Of a DNA stretch of 64,000 nucleotides, positions 45,019-53,620 are shown piece by piece; within the stretch, counting starts at the first letter, position 1, and every line of letters begins with the position of its first letter. Source of the stretch: Jiangella aurantiaca. Lineage in GTDB: Bacteria; Actinomycetota; Actinomycetes; Jiangellales; Jiangellaceae. Location: positions 1-64,000 of the forward strand of contig NZ_SMLB01000008.1 of the NCBI RefSeq assembly GCF_004349105.1, given 5' to 3'. The translations under genes and the position numbers were made by a program. Under the pieces are notes generated by a model. The model was given only the letters and a program-made list of their open reading frames with translations, did not search any database and was not told the origin of the DNA.

Positions 45019-45713
45019 CCCGCCACCCCGGCCGGGTCGACGCTCGGCGGGTCGTTGCCGCGGGCGGGCTCGCGCTGGGGACCACGCTGCTGGCCGTCGC
45101 GGCGAACCTCGCCGCGACGGCCGATCCGGTTCCTGACGGCGACACGCCGACGGTGGGCGCGGACACGGCAGATCTCGGCACACGTGCGGGCCGCACCGCC
45201 GCCGCGGCCGCTGAGGCGGCGTCATCGGGTCCGACGGCGACCCGGCCGGTCGCCTCGCCCACGCCGCGGGCCGCAAGCGCCGCACCCGTGCGACTGTCGC
45301 TGCTGGGCCAGGATGTCCCGTTGGAACCGGTCGGCATCCTGGCCGACGGCAGCATGGAGCTCCCGCGGACCCCGGACGCCGGCGGCTGGTGGGCACCCGG
45401 ACCGGCGCCCGGCAGCCCGTCCGGGACCGTCGTCATCGCCGGTCACGTCGACACCGCCGAACACGGCGCCGGGATCTTCGCCGAACTGGCCTCGATACCG
45501 CCGAAGACACCGATCACCGTCACGACCGCGGACGGGCGCGTCCACCACTACGTCGTCATCGGTCTGAGCCGTCATGACAAGGACGGTCTCCCGGCCGGCC
45601 TGTTCACCAGCACCGGCCCCCCACGGCTCGCGCTCATCACCTGCACCGGCGCCTTCGACCCCGACGCAGGCGGCTACCAGCAGAATCTCATCGTCATCGC
45701 CGAGTCCAGCTGA
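45015..45713 (+). CDS. Class F-like sortase
   Basis: This 232-residue membrane-anchored protein has an N-terminal hydrophobic helix (VVAAGGLALGTTLLAVAANL), an Ala/Thr/Pro linker and a sortase beta barrel. Catalytic His144 is in GTVVIAGHVDT and Cys210 in LALITCTG. The length and GHVDT/TCTG context match class F sortases of actinobacteria. The usual Arg near the C-terminus is not obvious: the region reads GYQQNLIVIAE. Overlap with the DUF4142 gene suggests that protein is its partner or substrate. Confidence 0.85.
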   Translation: MTRHPGRVDARRVVAAGGLALGTTLLAVAANLAATADPVPDGDTPTVGADTADLGTRAGRTAAAAAEAASSGPTATRPVASPTPRAASAAPVRLSLLGQDVPLEPVGILADGSMELPRTPDAGGWWAPGPAPGSPSGTVVIAGHVDTAEHGAGIFAELASIPPKTPITVTTADGRVHHYVVIGLSRHDKDGLPAGLFTSTGPPRLALITCTGAFDPDAGGYQQNLIVIAESS

Positions 45714-45957
45714 GCTCAGACCCCACCACTCATCGATGGCGGCGGGTCAGGGGGCCGGAGGACCAGCCGTCGCCTCGGATTCGTGGAGGTGCTGTTGTCG
45801 TCGCCGGATGCGGGCAACGGCTAGGTGACGCGATCCGGAGCGACGGAGGAGCCGTCATGAGGCGATCGTGCGGCAACTCGCACCACAAGAGGCACCACGA
45901 CGCGACATGCTGCACTAGCGTGCGGCAAAGAGCACGCTCTGAGCTGGGCGAACTGTG

Positions 45958-46031
45958 TAGGGCGGGTGGGACTCGAACCCACGACCCAGGGATTATGAGT
46001 CCCCTGCTCTAACCGGCTGAGCTACCGCCCC
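45958..46031 (-). tRNA. tRNA with CAT anticodon (elongator Met or Ile2)
   Basis: This 74-nt cloverleaf reads on the minus strand: acceptor GGGGCGG paired with CCGCCCT (one G-U), D-arm GCTC/GAGC, anticodon stem GGGGA/TCCCT with loop CTCATAA (anticodon CAT), and T-arm GTGGG/CCCAC with TTCGAGT. No CCA is encoded. Both elongator Met and lysidine-modified Ile2 tRNAs share this anticodon, and I cannot separate them. Its 3' half is the apparent integration target repeated at 35181-35224 and 33252-33776. Confidence 0.95.
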
Positions 46032-46119
46032 GGGAGCGGCGAGCGAACTGCTCGCGCCCGAGAACCTTACCTCGACGGCGGCGTGGCACCGGCCACCCGG
46101 ACCGGCTGACGGGGACAGG

Positions 46120-46154
46120 CGGACGCCCCGGGGCTGCGGTCCCCGGGGCGTCCG
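46120..46154 (-). terminator. Terminator after the cupredoxin gene
   Basis: A perfect 14-bp stem (CGGACGCCCCGGGG and its complement) with the 7-nt loop CTGCGGT starts 12 nt beyond the stop of the minus-strand gene ending at 46166. Confidence 0.8.
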
Positions 46155-46165
46155 TGGTCATCCTC

Positions 46166-49100
46166 CTAGTGGTGTCCGGCGTGGTGCGCGGGCGCGTCCT
46201 CGGCGGACGGCTCGGCGGCCGCCGACGAGCTGGCCTTCGCCGCGGCCGGCTCGGCGGGCGGCGTCGTGCCGACGTCGGACGCGGCCGCGGTGCGGGTCAG
46301 CATGCCCCGCTCCCGGCTGGTGATGACGCCCTCGGCGACCAGCTCGTTCGCGACCTCGGTGACGTGCCGGACGAACGCGCCGTGGTTCGGCCACTCGCCC
46401 TCGTCGTCGATGAGGTCGTTGATCGTGCAGCCGTCGCCGCTGTCGACGTTGGCCACGAGCGAGTCGAGGTCGCCGATGACCACCGTCGGGCGGGTGTCGG
46501 AGTCGGGGCAGGCGTCGCCGTCGCGCTCGACGACGGTGAACGTCACCGCACCCACCTCCGACGCGTTGCCCGCGTTGTCCGTCGCCCGGTACCGGACGGT
46601 GTGCTCGCCGACGGACGAGACGACGACCGGCCCGGTGTACGGCACGAACGCGCCGTCATCGAGCGAGTAGACCACCGACGCCACGCCGGACTGGGTGTCC
46701 GTCGCGGTGACGGTCACGGTCGCCGAGTCGACGTACGCACCGTCCGGGTTCTGCTCGCCGGACACCGTCCCGGCCACCGCCGGCGGCGTGGTGTCGTCCG
46801 GCTCCGGCGCGACCACGGCGAACGTGACGGACTCGACCGGCGCGACGTTGCCGGCGTTGTCCGTCGCCCGGTACTGCACCGTGTGGGTGCCGACGGCAGA
46901 GACGACGACCGGTGCGGTGTAGGCCACGAACCCGGCGCCGTCCAGGTTGTACTCGATCGACGCCACGCCGGACTGGGTGTCCGACGCGGTGACGGTCACC
47001 GTCGCCGATCCGATGTAGTCGCCCGCGGGGTTCTGCGATCCCGCGACCGACGCCGACGTGTCCGGCGCGGTGGTGTCGTCGGGCTCCGGCTCGACGACGG
47101 CGAAGGCCACCGACTCGACCGGCGAGGTGTTGCCGGCGTTGTCGGTCGCGCGGTACTGGACGACGTGGTCGCCGGTGGCGGTCACGACGACCGGTGCGGT
47201 GTACGGCTGGAACGAGCCGCCGTCCAGCGCGTAGGCGATCGAGGCGACGCCTGACCCCGCGTCCGACGCCGTCACCGTGACGGTCGCCGACCCGACGTAC
47301 TCGCCGTCCTCGTTCTGGTCACCGGCCACGGCCGCGGACACGTCCGGCGGGGTCGTGTCGTCGGGTTCCGGCTCGACGACGGTGAACGACACCGACTCGA
47401 CCGGTGCGACGTTGCCCGCGTTATCGGTCGCGCGGTACTGCACCGTGTGGTCGCCGAACGCGGTCACCACCAGCGGCGCCGTGTACGCCGTGAAGCCTGC
47501 CCCGTCGAGGTTGTACTCCACCGACGCCACGCCCGAGCCCGCATCGGTCGCGGTCACCGTGACGGTCGCGGACCCGACGTAGTCGCCGTCCTCGTTCTGG
47601 TCACCTGCCACCGCGGCGGACACGTCCGGCGGGGTGGTGTCGTCGGGTTCCGGCTCGACGACGGTGAACTGCACCGACTCGACCGGCGAGGTGTTGCCGG
47701 CGTTGTCCGTGGCGCGGTACTGCACGGTGTGGTCGCCCAGCGCCGTCACGACCACGGGGGCCGTGTACGGCTGGAACGCGCCGCCGTCCAGCGCGTAGGC
47801 GATCGAGGCGACGCCCGACTCCGCGTCGGTGGCGGTGATCGTCACGGTCGCCGACGCCACGTAGTCGCCCTCGTCGTTCTGCTCGCCGGTCACGGCCGCC
47901 GAGACGTCCGGCGGCGTCGTGTCGTCCGGCTCCGGCTCGACGACGGTGAACTGCACCGACTCCACGGGCGCCAGGTTCCCGGCGTTGTCGGTCGCGCGGA
48001 ACTGGACGACGTGGTCGCCGACCGACGAGACCACCACCGGCGCGGTGTACGCGGCGAACGCGGCTCCGTTCAGGCTGTACTCGACCGACGCGACACCCGA
48101 GCCCGCATCGGACGCGCTGATCGTCACCGTGGCCGACCCGACGTAGTCGCCCTCGGGGTTCTGGTCACCAGAGACCGCGGCGGAGATGTCCGGCGGGGTG
48201 GTGTCGTCCGGCTCCGGCTCGACGACGGTGAACGACACCGACTCGACCGGCGCCACGTTCCCGGCGTTGTCCGTCGCCCGGTACTGCACCGTGTGCGTGC
48301 CGATCGCCGTCACCTGGACCGGCGCCGTGTAGGGCTGGTACGCGCCGCCGTCCAGCGCGTACTCCACCGACGCGACCCCGGACTCCGCGTCCGTCGCCGT
48401 GACGGTCACCGTCGCCGAGCCGACGTAGTTGCCCTCGTCGTCGCGCTCGCCGGCCACCGACGCGGAGATGTCCGGCGGGGTTGTGTCCTCCGGCTCCGGC
48501 TCGACGACGGTGAACGACACCGACTCCACCGGCGCCACGTTCCCGGCGTTGTCCGTCGCCCGGTACTGCACCGTGTGCGTGCCGATCGCCGTCACCTGCA
48601 GCGGTGCGGCGTACGCCTGCCAGCCGCCGTTGTCCAGGTTGTACTCGACGGTGTCGACGCCCGACCCGCTGTCGGTCGCGCTGACCGTGACGGTGGCCGA
48701 GCCGATGTAGTCGCCCTCGGCGTTCTGATCGCCCGCCACGGACGCGGACACGTCCGGCGGGGTGGTGTCCTCGGCGCCGCTGACGACCAGTAGGCCGGTC
48801 ATCGAGCCGTGGCCGGGGAACGCGCAGAAGTACCGGTAGACACCGGGGGTGAGAGTGACCTCTGCCTGGTGGCGCCCACCGTTCGCGTCGAACGGGTTCG
48901 CGGTGATGTCGAGGTTCACGTCCTGGTTGTACTGCGGGTCGCTGGTGTCGAACGTCAGCGTGTGCGGCATGCCGCTGGTGTTGCCGGTGGCCACGCTGTT
49001 CTCGAAGACGATCGTCGTCGGCCCGGCGACCGCCGTGGCCGGCGCCGACGCGTATGCCGTCACGCTGTTGTTGGCGGTCCAGGTCAGCGTCTGCGCGGCC

Positions 49101-49336
49101 GCGGTCTCGGCCGCCTCCGCGCCCGCGTCCGCCGAAGCCGCGGATGAAGCCTGCGACGGCGTCGACGCGGCCGCCGGCGCGCCGCGCAGGGCGGCGGCCG
49201 CCGGCACGAGGCCGACCGCCATGAGGGCCACGGTCAGCACCGCGACGACGACGCCCTGGGGCGTCACCCGCCGGCGGCCGGACCGGCCCGTCGAGGGATG
49301 GCGGCCGGTGAGGTCCGCCCAGAGTCGTTGAAGCAT
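46166..49336 (-). CDS. Secreted cupredoxin with eight Ig-like repeats
   Basis: This 1056-residue exported protein has a signal or anchor helix near 27-50. A blue-copper domain (about 82-186) has copper ligands His in MPHTLTF and Cys, His and Met in YFCAFPGHGSM. Eight near-identical Ig-like (OmpL47-type) repeats of about 88 residues follow, each starting DTTPPDxSA and ending VESVxFTVVEPEP. The C-terminal module, DGCTINDLIDDEGEWPNHG and on, recurs in the next gene upstream. A His-rich tail (APAHHAGHH) could bind metal. ATG 49336 has AGAGG 10 nt upstream; GTG 49348 is an alternative. A plausible role is extracellular electron carriage on a stalk. Confidence 0.85.
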   Translation of the reverse strand: MLQRLWADLTGRHPSTGRSGRRRVTPQGVVVAVLTVALMAVGLVPAAAALRGAPAAASTPSQASSAASADAGAEAAETAAAQTLTWTANNSVTAYASAPATAVAGPTTIVFENSVATGNTSGMPHTLTFDTSDPQYNQDVNLDITANPFDANGGRHQAEVTLTPGVYRYFCAFPGHGSMTGLLVVSGAEDTTPPDVSASVAGDQNAEGDYIGSATVTVSATDSGSGVDTVEYNLDNGGWQAYAAPLQVTAIGTHTVQYRATDNAGNVAPVESVSFTVVEPEPEDTTPPDISASVAGERDDEGNYVGSATVTVTATDAESGVASVEYALDGGAYQPYTAPVQVTAIGTHTVQYRATDNAGNVAPVESVSFTVVEPEPDDTTPPDISAAVSGDQNPEGDYVGSATVTISASDAGSGVASVEYSLNGAAFAAYTAPVVVSSVGDHVVQFRATDNAGNLAPVESVQFTVVEPEPDDTTPPDVSAAVTGEQNDEGDYVASATVTITATDAESGVASIAYALDGGAFQPYTAPVVVTALGDHTVQYRATDNAGNTSPVESVQFTVVEPEPDDTTPPDVSAAVAGDQNEDGDYVGSATVTVTATDAGSGVASVEYNLDGAGFTAYTAPLVVTAFGDHTVQYRATDNAGNVAPVESVSFTVVEPEPDDTTPPDVSAAVAGDQNEDGEYVGSATVTVTASDAGSGVASIAYALDGGSFQPYTAPVVVTATGDHVVQYRATDNAGNTSPVESVAFAVVEPEPDDTTAPDTSASVAGSQNPAGDYIGSATVTVTASDTQSGVASIEYNLDGAGFVAYTAPVVVSAVGTHTVQYRATDNAGNVAPVESVTFAVVAPEPDDTTPPAVAGTVSGEQNPDGAYVDSATVTVTATDTQSGVASVVYSLDDGAFVPYTGPVVVSSVGEHTVRYRATDNAGNASEVGAVTFTVVERDGDACPDSDTRPTVVIGDLDSLVANVDSGDGCTINDLIDDEGEWPNHGAFVRHVTEVANELVAEGVITSRERGMLTRTAAASDVGTTPPAEPAAAKASSSAAAEPSAEDAPAHHAGHH

Positions 49337-49379
49337 CAAGTGCCGCACCTCTTTCGTGAATCCGCGAGACGCCGAGCGT

Positions 49380-49402
49380 CCCGGCGGCCGAGGCCCGCCG
49401 GG
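49380..49402 (-). terminator. Hairpin after the 1367-residue gene
   Basis: An 8-bp stem (CCCGGCGG/CCGCCGGG) with a 7-nt loop begins 3 nt past the stop at 49405. It separates, probably incompletely, the large dehydrogenase gene from the cupredoxin gene downstream. Confidence 0.55.
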
Positions 49403-49404
49403 TC

Positions 49405-52400
49405 CTACAGCTCCCGGACTCGGATGTTGCGGAACTCGATCAGGTCGTTGTTGCCGTGGTTCTGCAACCCGATGTATCCGCTGAGGAACTGCCGCAGGTC
49501 GGTCGGCGGGTCACCCGCACGAGACGACTGCTTGCCGGGCGTGTTGTCGAACTCGTTGATCACCACGCCGTTGCGGATGATCGTGTAGTGCTGACCCTCG
49601 ACCCGGATCTCGTAGTCGTTCCACTCGCCCTTGGGCGTGGCGCCGGAGCCGGGCAGCGCGATCGGGTCGAAGTTGTAGACCGACCCGGTCTTCTGCGGTT
49701 CGCCGGTGGTGCCGTCGTAGATCTGGATCTCCTGGCCGCAGTAGATCGCGACCCAGGCCGGCGACGTCGCCGCGGCGCCGATCCGGCCGCACTCGGGCCG
49801 CTCCGCCAGCGGGGTGTTCGGGTTCGGGAACCGGATGAACACACCACTGTTGGCCCGGGTGTTGCCGGCGGAGACGTCGCGGAACTGCAGCCGGACGGAG
49901 TAGTCGGCGAACTCCCGTTCGGCGTACCAGAGCATGCCCAGTCCGCCGCGGCTGATGATCGTCCCGTCGTCCTGCAGCTCGAAGAAGCCGCCCGGCGCCT
50001 GGGACCACCCCTCGAGGGACTCGGCGGTCCCGTCGAAGATGGCGTCCCAGCCGGTGTCGCCCGGCGTGCCGATCTCGGACGCCGCGGCCAGCCGGGTCAG
50101 CGTCGCCTTCTCGCGCGCCGTGATGACACCGTCCGCCGCCAGGCCGTTCGCGGTGTCGGTGACGTGCCGGACGAACTGGCCGTGGTTCGGCCAGCTGCTC
50201 TCGTCGTCGATGAGGTCGTTGATGGTGCAGCCCTCGCCGACGACGTCGTTCGCCACGCCGGTGTCGGTGTCGCGCAGCCAGACGGTGTCGCGGTCGTCCG
50301 GCACGGCGCACCCGACGGTGACGTCGATCTCGGTGGTCATGGTCTCGCCGTCCGCGTACGTGACGGTGAGCGTCGCGGTGTAGGTGCCCACCGCGCCGTA
50401 GGTGTGCCGCGGGTTGGCCTCGTCAGACGTCCCGCCGTCGCCGAAGTCCCACGCGTAGGACACGCCGCCGGAGCGGGCGCCGGTGAAGGCGATGGTCAGC
50501 GGCTTGTTCTGCACGGCCGTCGCCGACGCCGTGGCCACGGGGGTGGCCGGGCCGCCGTTGTAGACGACGCGGATCAGCTTCTGGTTGGGCGTGAGGCTGA
50601 AGAAGCCGCTGCTGTAGTCGGACATGTACAGCGCGCCGTCCGGACCGAACCGCGAGGTCATCATCCAGCTCTGCAGCCGGTCGTTCGCTCCGCCCTGCGG
50701 GATGATCGACAGCAGACTCTCCGCGAACAGCGGCGGGGCCTGTTCCTCTATGCCCTCGGGGTCGACGGTGACGGCGACCCGGTTGTTGGCGCCGCACTCG
50801 TCACCGAGGATCCACTTGCCCTCCCAGTAGGACGGCCACGAGATCTCGCTGTCCGGGTCGACCAGCGACTCACGGAACGTCGGCCCCGTCATGATGGCCT
50901 GGCAGCCACCACGCAGGTACGGGAACGTGTACTCGGCGGTCGCGTTGGTGTACGTCGGGATGCCGTTGCCACGGTCCGGGAAGACCGGGTTACCGCCGCT
51001 CGGCGAGTACCAGATCATGTTGTCGCGGGCGTCCGGGATGTCCACCAGGCCGGTGTTGCGCGGCGAGGTGTTCAGCAGGTTGCCCTTGCAGTCGTACCAG
51101 CCGGTGAACACCGACGCGTCGGTGTTGCTGCGATCGCGGTACGGCTGCCGGTTGCCCATGCAGAACGGCCAGCCCTGATTGCCTGCCGACGTGATGATCG
51201 TCGCCGTCTCGTACTTCGCCGGGCCCAGGTCCGGGCTCGGGTTGGAGGCGTCCGGGCCGACCCACGCGGCGTGCAGATAGTCCGTCACCGGGTCGACGTA
51301 GAGGGTCGAGATGTTGCGCACGCCCATGACGTAGATCTCCGGGCGGGTCTTGCCGCCGCCCTCCTCCTGACCGGTGAACAGGTTGCCCTCGGGAATGGTG
51401 TACGTGCCGTCGGGCTCCGGGTGGATCCGCAGGATCTTGCCGTTCAGGTCGTTCGTGTTGCCCGACGTGCGGCGGGCGTCCTGGAACGAGATGCCGGCGA
51501 ACTCGCGGGTCCAGTCGTTGCCCGAGTAGCCGCGCAGCGGGCTCCCCGAAGGGGCGGTGTTCTCCGACGAGTTGCTGTCGCCGACGCCGATGTACAGGTT
51601 GCCCTCGGAGTCGAAGTCCATGCCGCCGCCGGCGTGGCAGCAGCTGTGGATCTGGGTCTCCCAGGACAGCAGGTCCTTGCGGCTGTCGAGGTCGATCTCC
51701 GCGGTCTCGTGGTCGTACGTGAACCGCGACACCGTCCGATCGCCGACGCGGCGCACCTTGTCGATCGACTCGTACGGCATCCAGTAGACGTACATCCAGC
51801 CGTTGTCCATGAAGGCCGGGTCGAGCGCGATGCCGACCAGACCCTCCTCGGTCTTGATCAGCTCGCCGCCGCTGCCGCGGTTGCCGAAGACGTCGAGCGA
51901 GGTCAGCTGCTTCACATCACCCGTCTCCGGGTCCCACTGGTGGATCGTGCCGCAGCCGCGGCCGACGTTCGGGTTCTCCCACGGGACGACGGGACCGGTG
52001 GCGCAGGACGCCTTGCCGATGTAGAAGACGGTGCCGTCGGCGGCGACGTCCAGGCCGTGCGGCTCGCCGTTCTGGTCCAGCTGGCCGGGCTGGTTGGGTG
52101 CCGACAGGCGCTCGATGTCGTAGTTGGCGCCGATGGTGGCCTGGCAGTCGCCGCGCACGAGGCCGGTGGTCCACTGCAGCGCGCCGGTCAGGTGACTGCG
52201 GAACTCCGCCTCGGACCAGCTCTCCGCCGTGCCGCCCATGCCGGTGTAGAAAGAGCGGCCGCCGTCGTAGTCACGGCACCACGACACCGGGTGGAACGCG
52301 CCGTTCGCGCCGTCACCGGGGTCGTAGGTGTGCTCCTGCACCTGCGCGACGGTGTGCACCGTGCCGACCGGGTTCGGCGACCAATTGGTCCAGCGGTCGG

Positions 52401-53508
52401 TGAGGGTCAGCGTCAGCGGCAGGCCGTCGTTGGCCGGGTGCTGGCGGTCGACGATGCTGACCGTCGCCTCCTGCGGCTGCACCGGCTCGGGCTCGACGAC
52501 CTCGCCGGCGAACAGCTGCCACTCGGCCAGCTGGGTGATGCTGTCGCCGGAGTTGCGGGTGATGTCGAGCCGGAAGTACTCGTAGGCCGTGGTGTTCTCG
52601 AACGTGTACGCCTTGGTCTGGAACCGCTCCGGGAAGTCCTCGTTGGTGCGCCGGTCCAGGTCGGTCCAGGTCGTCCCGTCGTTCGAGCCCTGCAGCGTCC
52701 AGTCCTGCGGGTCGCGGCCGGCGGCGTCGTTGGCCGACGCCAGCGCGTACTGGTTCACCGCGGCCGGCGCGGTGAGCCGCACGGTGATCTGCGCCGTCCG
52801 CACGAAGCCGAGCCACTTGGTGTTGACGTCGCCGTCGACGACCTTGGGCGCGTCCTCGTTCGGCGGGTTGTTCGCGGTGGCGCTGACGGAGGCGACGTCG
52901 AGCGGGTCCGGCAGCGCGCCGACCGGCCGGGTGCCGATCAGCCCGGTGAACCACTCCGACCGCTCCTGCGCCCGCGACGCGTCGCCGATGCCGAGGAAGC
53001 CGCCGCCGTCCTCGATGTAGGCCTCGAGCGCGTCCTCCTGCGACGGCGTCAGCTCGGTGCCCATCGCGGACAGGAAGACGACGCCCCGGTACGCGCCGAG
53101 CGTCTCGGGGGAGAAGCTTGCCGGGTCGGAGGACACGTCGACGCCGATGCCGTTCGCGGCGCCCAGCTCCTGGATCGCCGCGACGGCCGCCGCGACCGGG
53201 TCGTCCTGCTCCTCGGCCGGGCCGTGGAAGACCAGCACCTTGACGGCACCGTCGGCGTTGTTCGCCTTCGCCGCGGTCAGGGCCTGACGGGTGGCCGGGC
53301 TGGCGCTGTCGGCGGCCTCGGGGGACTTCGCGGCCGGCGCGCTCGAGGCGCTGGCCGAGGGTTCGGGCGGCTCCGGCTGCCCCTGCGCGGGCAGCGCGCT
53401 CACGCTGAGCGCCAGGACCGCCGTACTCGCCAGGACGAACGTCCGGCGCCACCGTGCGGATCTCGCCGGTGGTCCTCCCTCCGGACGGACGAGGCTGGTG
53501 CGTCTCAT
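49405..53508 (-). CDS. Secreted ThuA/discoidin/sugar dehydrogenase/PKD/DUF1080 protein
   Basis: This 1367-residue exported protein has a signal peptide ending near SALPAQG. Residues 88-200 are the first half of a ThuA domain (VKVLVFHGP, GGGFLGIGDASRAQERSEWF). A discoidin domain (about 207-335) is inserted, and ThuA resumes at 347-455. A glucose/sorbosone-dehydrogenase beta propeller covers about 465-980 (EPHGLDVAADG, IHSCCHAGGGMDF), then PKD (YAWDFGDGGTS), the TINDLIDDESSWPNHG module shared with the next gene, and a DUF1080 domain (about 1165-1367). DUF1080 proteins include 3-keto-glycoside hydrolases, and the propeller type oxidises sugars using PQQ. A combined role in extracellular glycoside oxidation and cleavage is likely. 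Confidence 0.85.
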   Translation of the reverse strand: MRRTSLVRPEGGPPARSARWRRTFVLASTAVLALSVSALPAQGQPEPPEPSASASSAPAAKSPEAADSASPATRQALTAAKANNADGAVKVLVFHGPAEEQDDPVAAAVAAIQELGAANGIGVDVSSDPASFSPETLGAYRGVVFLSAMGTELTPSQEDALEAYIEDGGGFLGIGDASRAQERSEWFTGLIGTRPVGALPDPLDVASVSATANNPPNEDAPKVVDGDVNTKWLGFVRTAQITVRLTAPAAVNQYALASANDAAGRDPQDWTLQGSNDGTTWTDLDRRTNEDFPERFQTKAYTFENTTAYEYFRLDITRNSGDSITQLAEWQLFAGEVVEPEPVQPQEATVSIVDRQHPANDGLPLTLTLTDRWTNWSPNPVGTVHTVAQVQEHTYDPGDGANGAFHPVSWCRDYDGGRSFYTGMGGTAESWSEAEFRSHLTGALQWTTGLVRGDCQATIGANYDIERLSAPNQPGQLDQNGEPHGLDVAADGTVFYIGKASCATGPVVPWENPNVGRGCGTIHQWDPETGDVKQLTSLDVFGNRGSGGELIKTEEGLVGIALDPAFMDNGWMYVYWMPYESIDKVRRVGDRTVSRFTYDHETAEIDLDSRKDLLSWETQIHSCCHAGGGMDFDSEGNLYIGVGDSNSSENTAPSGSPLRGYSGNDWTREFAGISFQDARRTSGNTNDLNGKILRIHPEPDGTYTIPEGNLFTGQEEGGGKTRPEIYVMGVRNISTLYVDPVTDYLHAAWVGPDASNPSPDLGPAKYETATIITSAGNQGWPFCMGNRQPYRDRSNTDASVFTGWYDCKGNLLNTSPRNTGLVDIPDARDNMIWYSPSGGNPVFPDRGNGIPTYTNATAEYTFPYLRGGCQAIMTGPTFRESLVDPDSEISWPSYWEGKWILGDECGANNRVAVTVDPEGIEEQAPPLFAESLLSIIPQGGANDRLQSWMMTSRFGPDGALYMSDYSSGFFSLTPNQKLIRVVYNGGPATPVATASATAVQNKPLTIAFTGARSGGVSYAWDFGDGGTSDEANPRHTYGAVGTYTATLTVTYADGETMTTEIDVTVGCAVPDDRDTVWLRDTDTGVANDVVGEGCTINDLIDDESSWPNHGQFVRHVTDTANGLAADGVITAREKATLTRLAAASEIGTPGDTGWDAIFDGTAESLEGWSQAPGGFFELQDDGTIISRGGLGMLWYAEREFADYSVRLQFRDVSAGNTRANSGVFIRFPNPNTPLAERPECGRIGAAATSPAWVAIYCGQEIQIYDGTTGEPQKTGSVYNFDPIALPGSGATPKGEWNDYEIRVEGQHYTIIRNGVVINEFDNTPGKQSSRAGDPPTDLRQFLSGYIGLQNHGNNDLIEFRNIRVREL

Positions 53509-53620
53509 CGTTGCTCCTTCGATCGATGTGCGCTCGTGCCTGTGCGTTCTCGGCCCTGATGGGTGTCAGTGGTGGTGCGGGCGCTCGCCGCGGCCTGGGC
53601 CTCGCGGTCGGCCTCGGGGG

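Noticed and set aside
46500-48800. Regular repeats of about 264 bp resembling a repeat array
   Set aside because: They are in-frame copies of an Ig-like domain inside a coding gene, with codon-level divergence. There are no spacers, so this is not CRISPR.
49456-53559. A 1367-codon open frame on the plus strand, exactly antisense to the large dehydrogenase gene
   Set aside because: It has no domain, a V/R/A-rich composition and mirrors the codon pattern of the minus-strand gene, whose signal peptide and domains are clear. It is a by-product of high GC.
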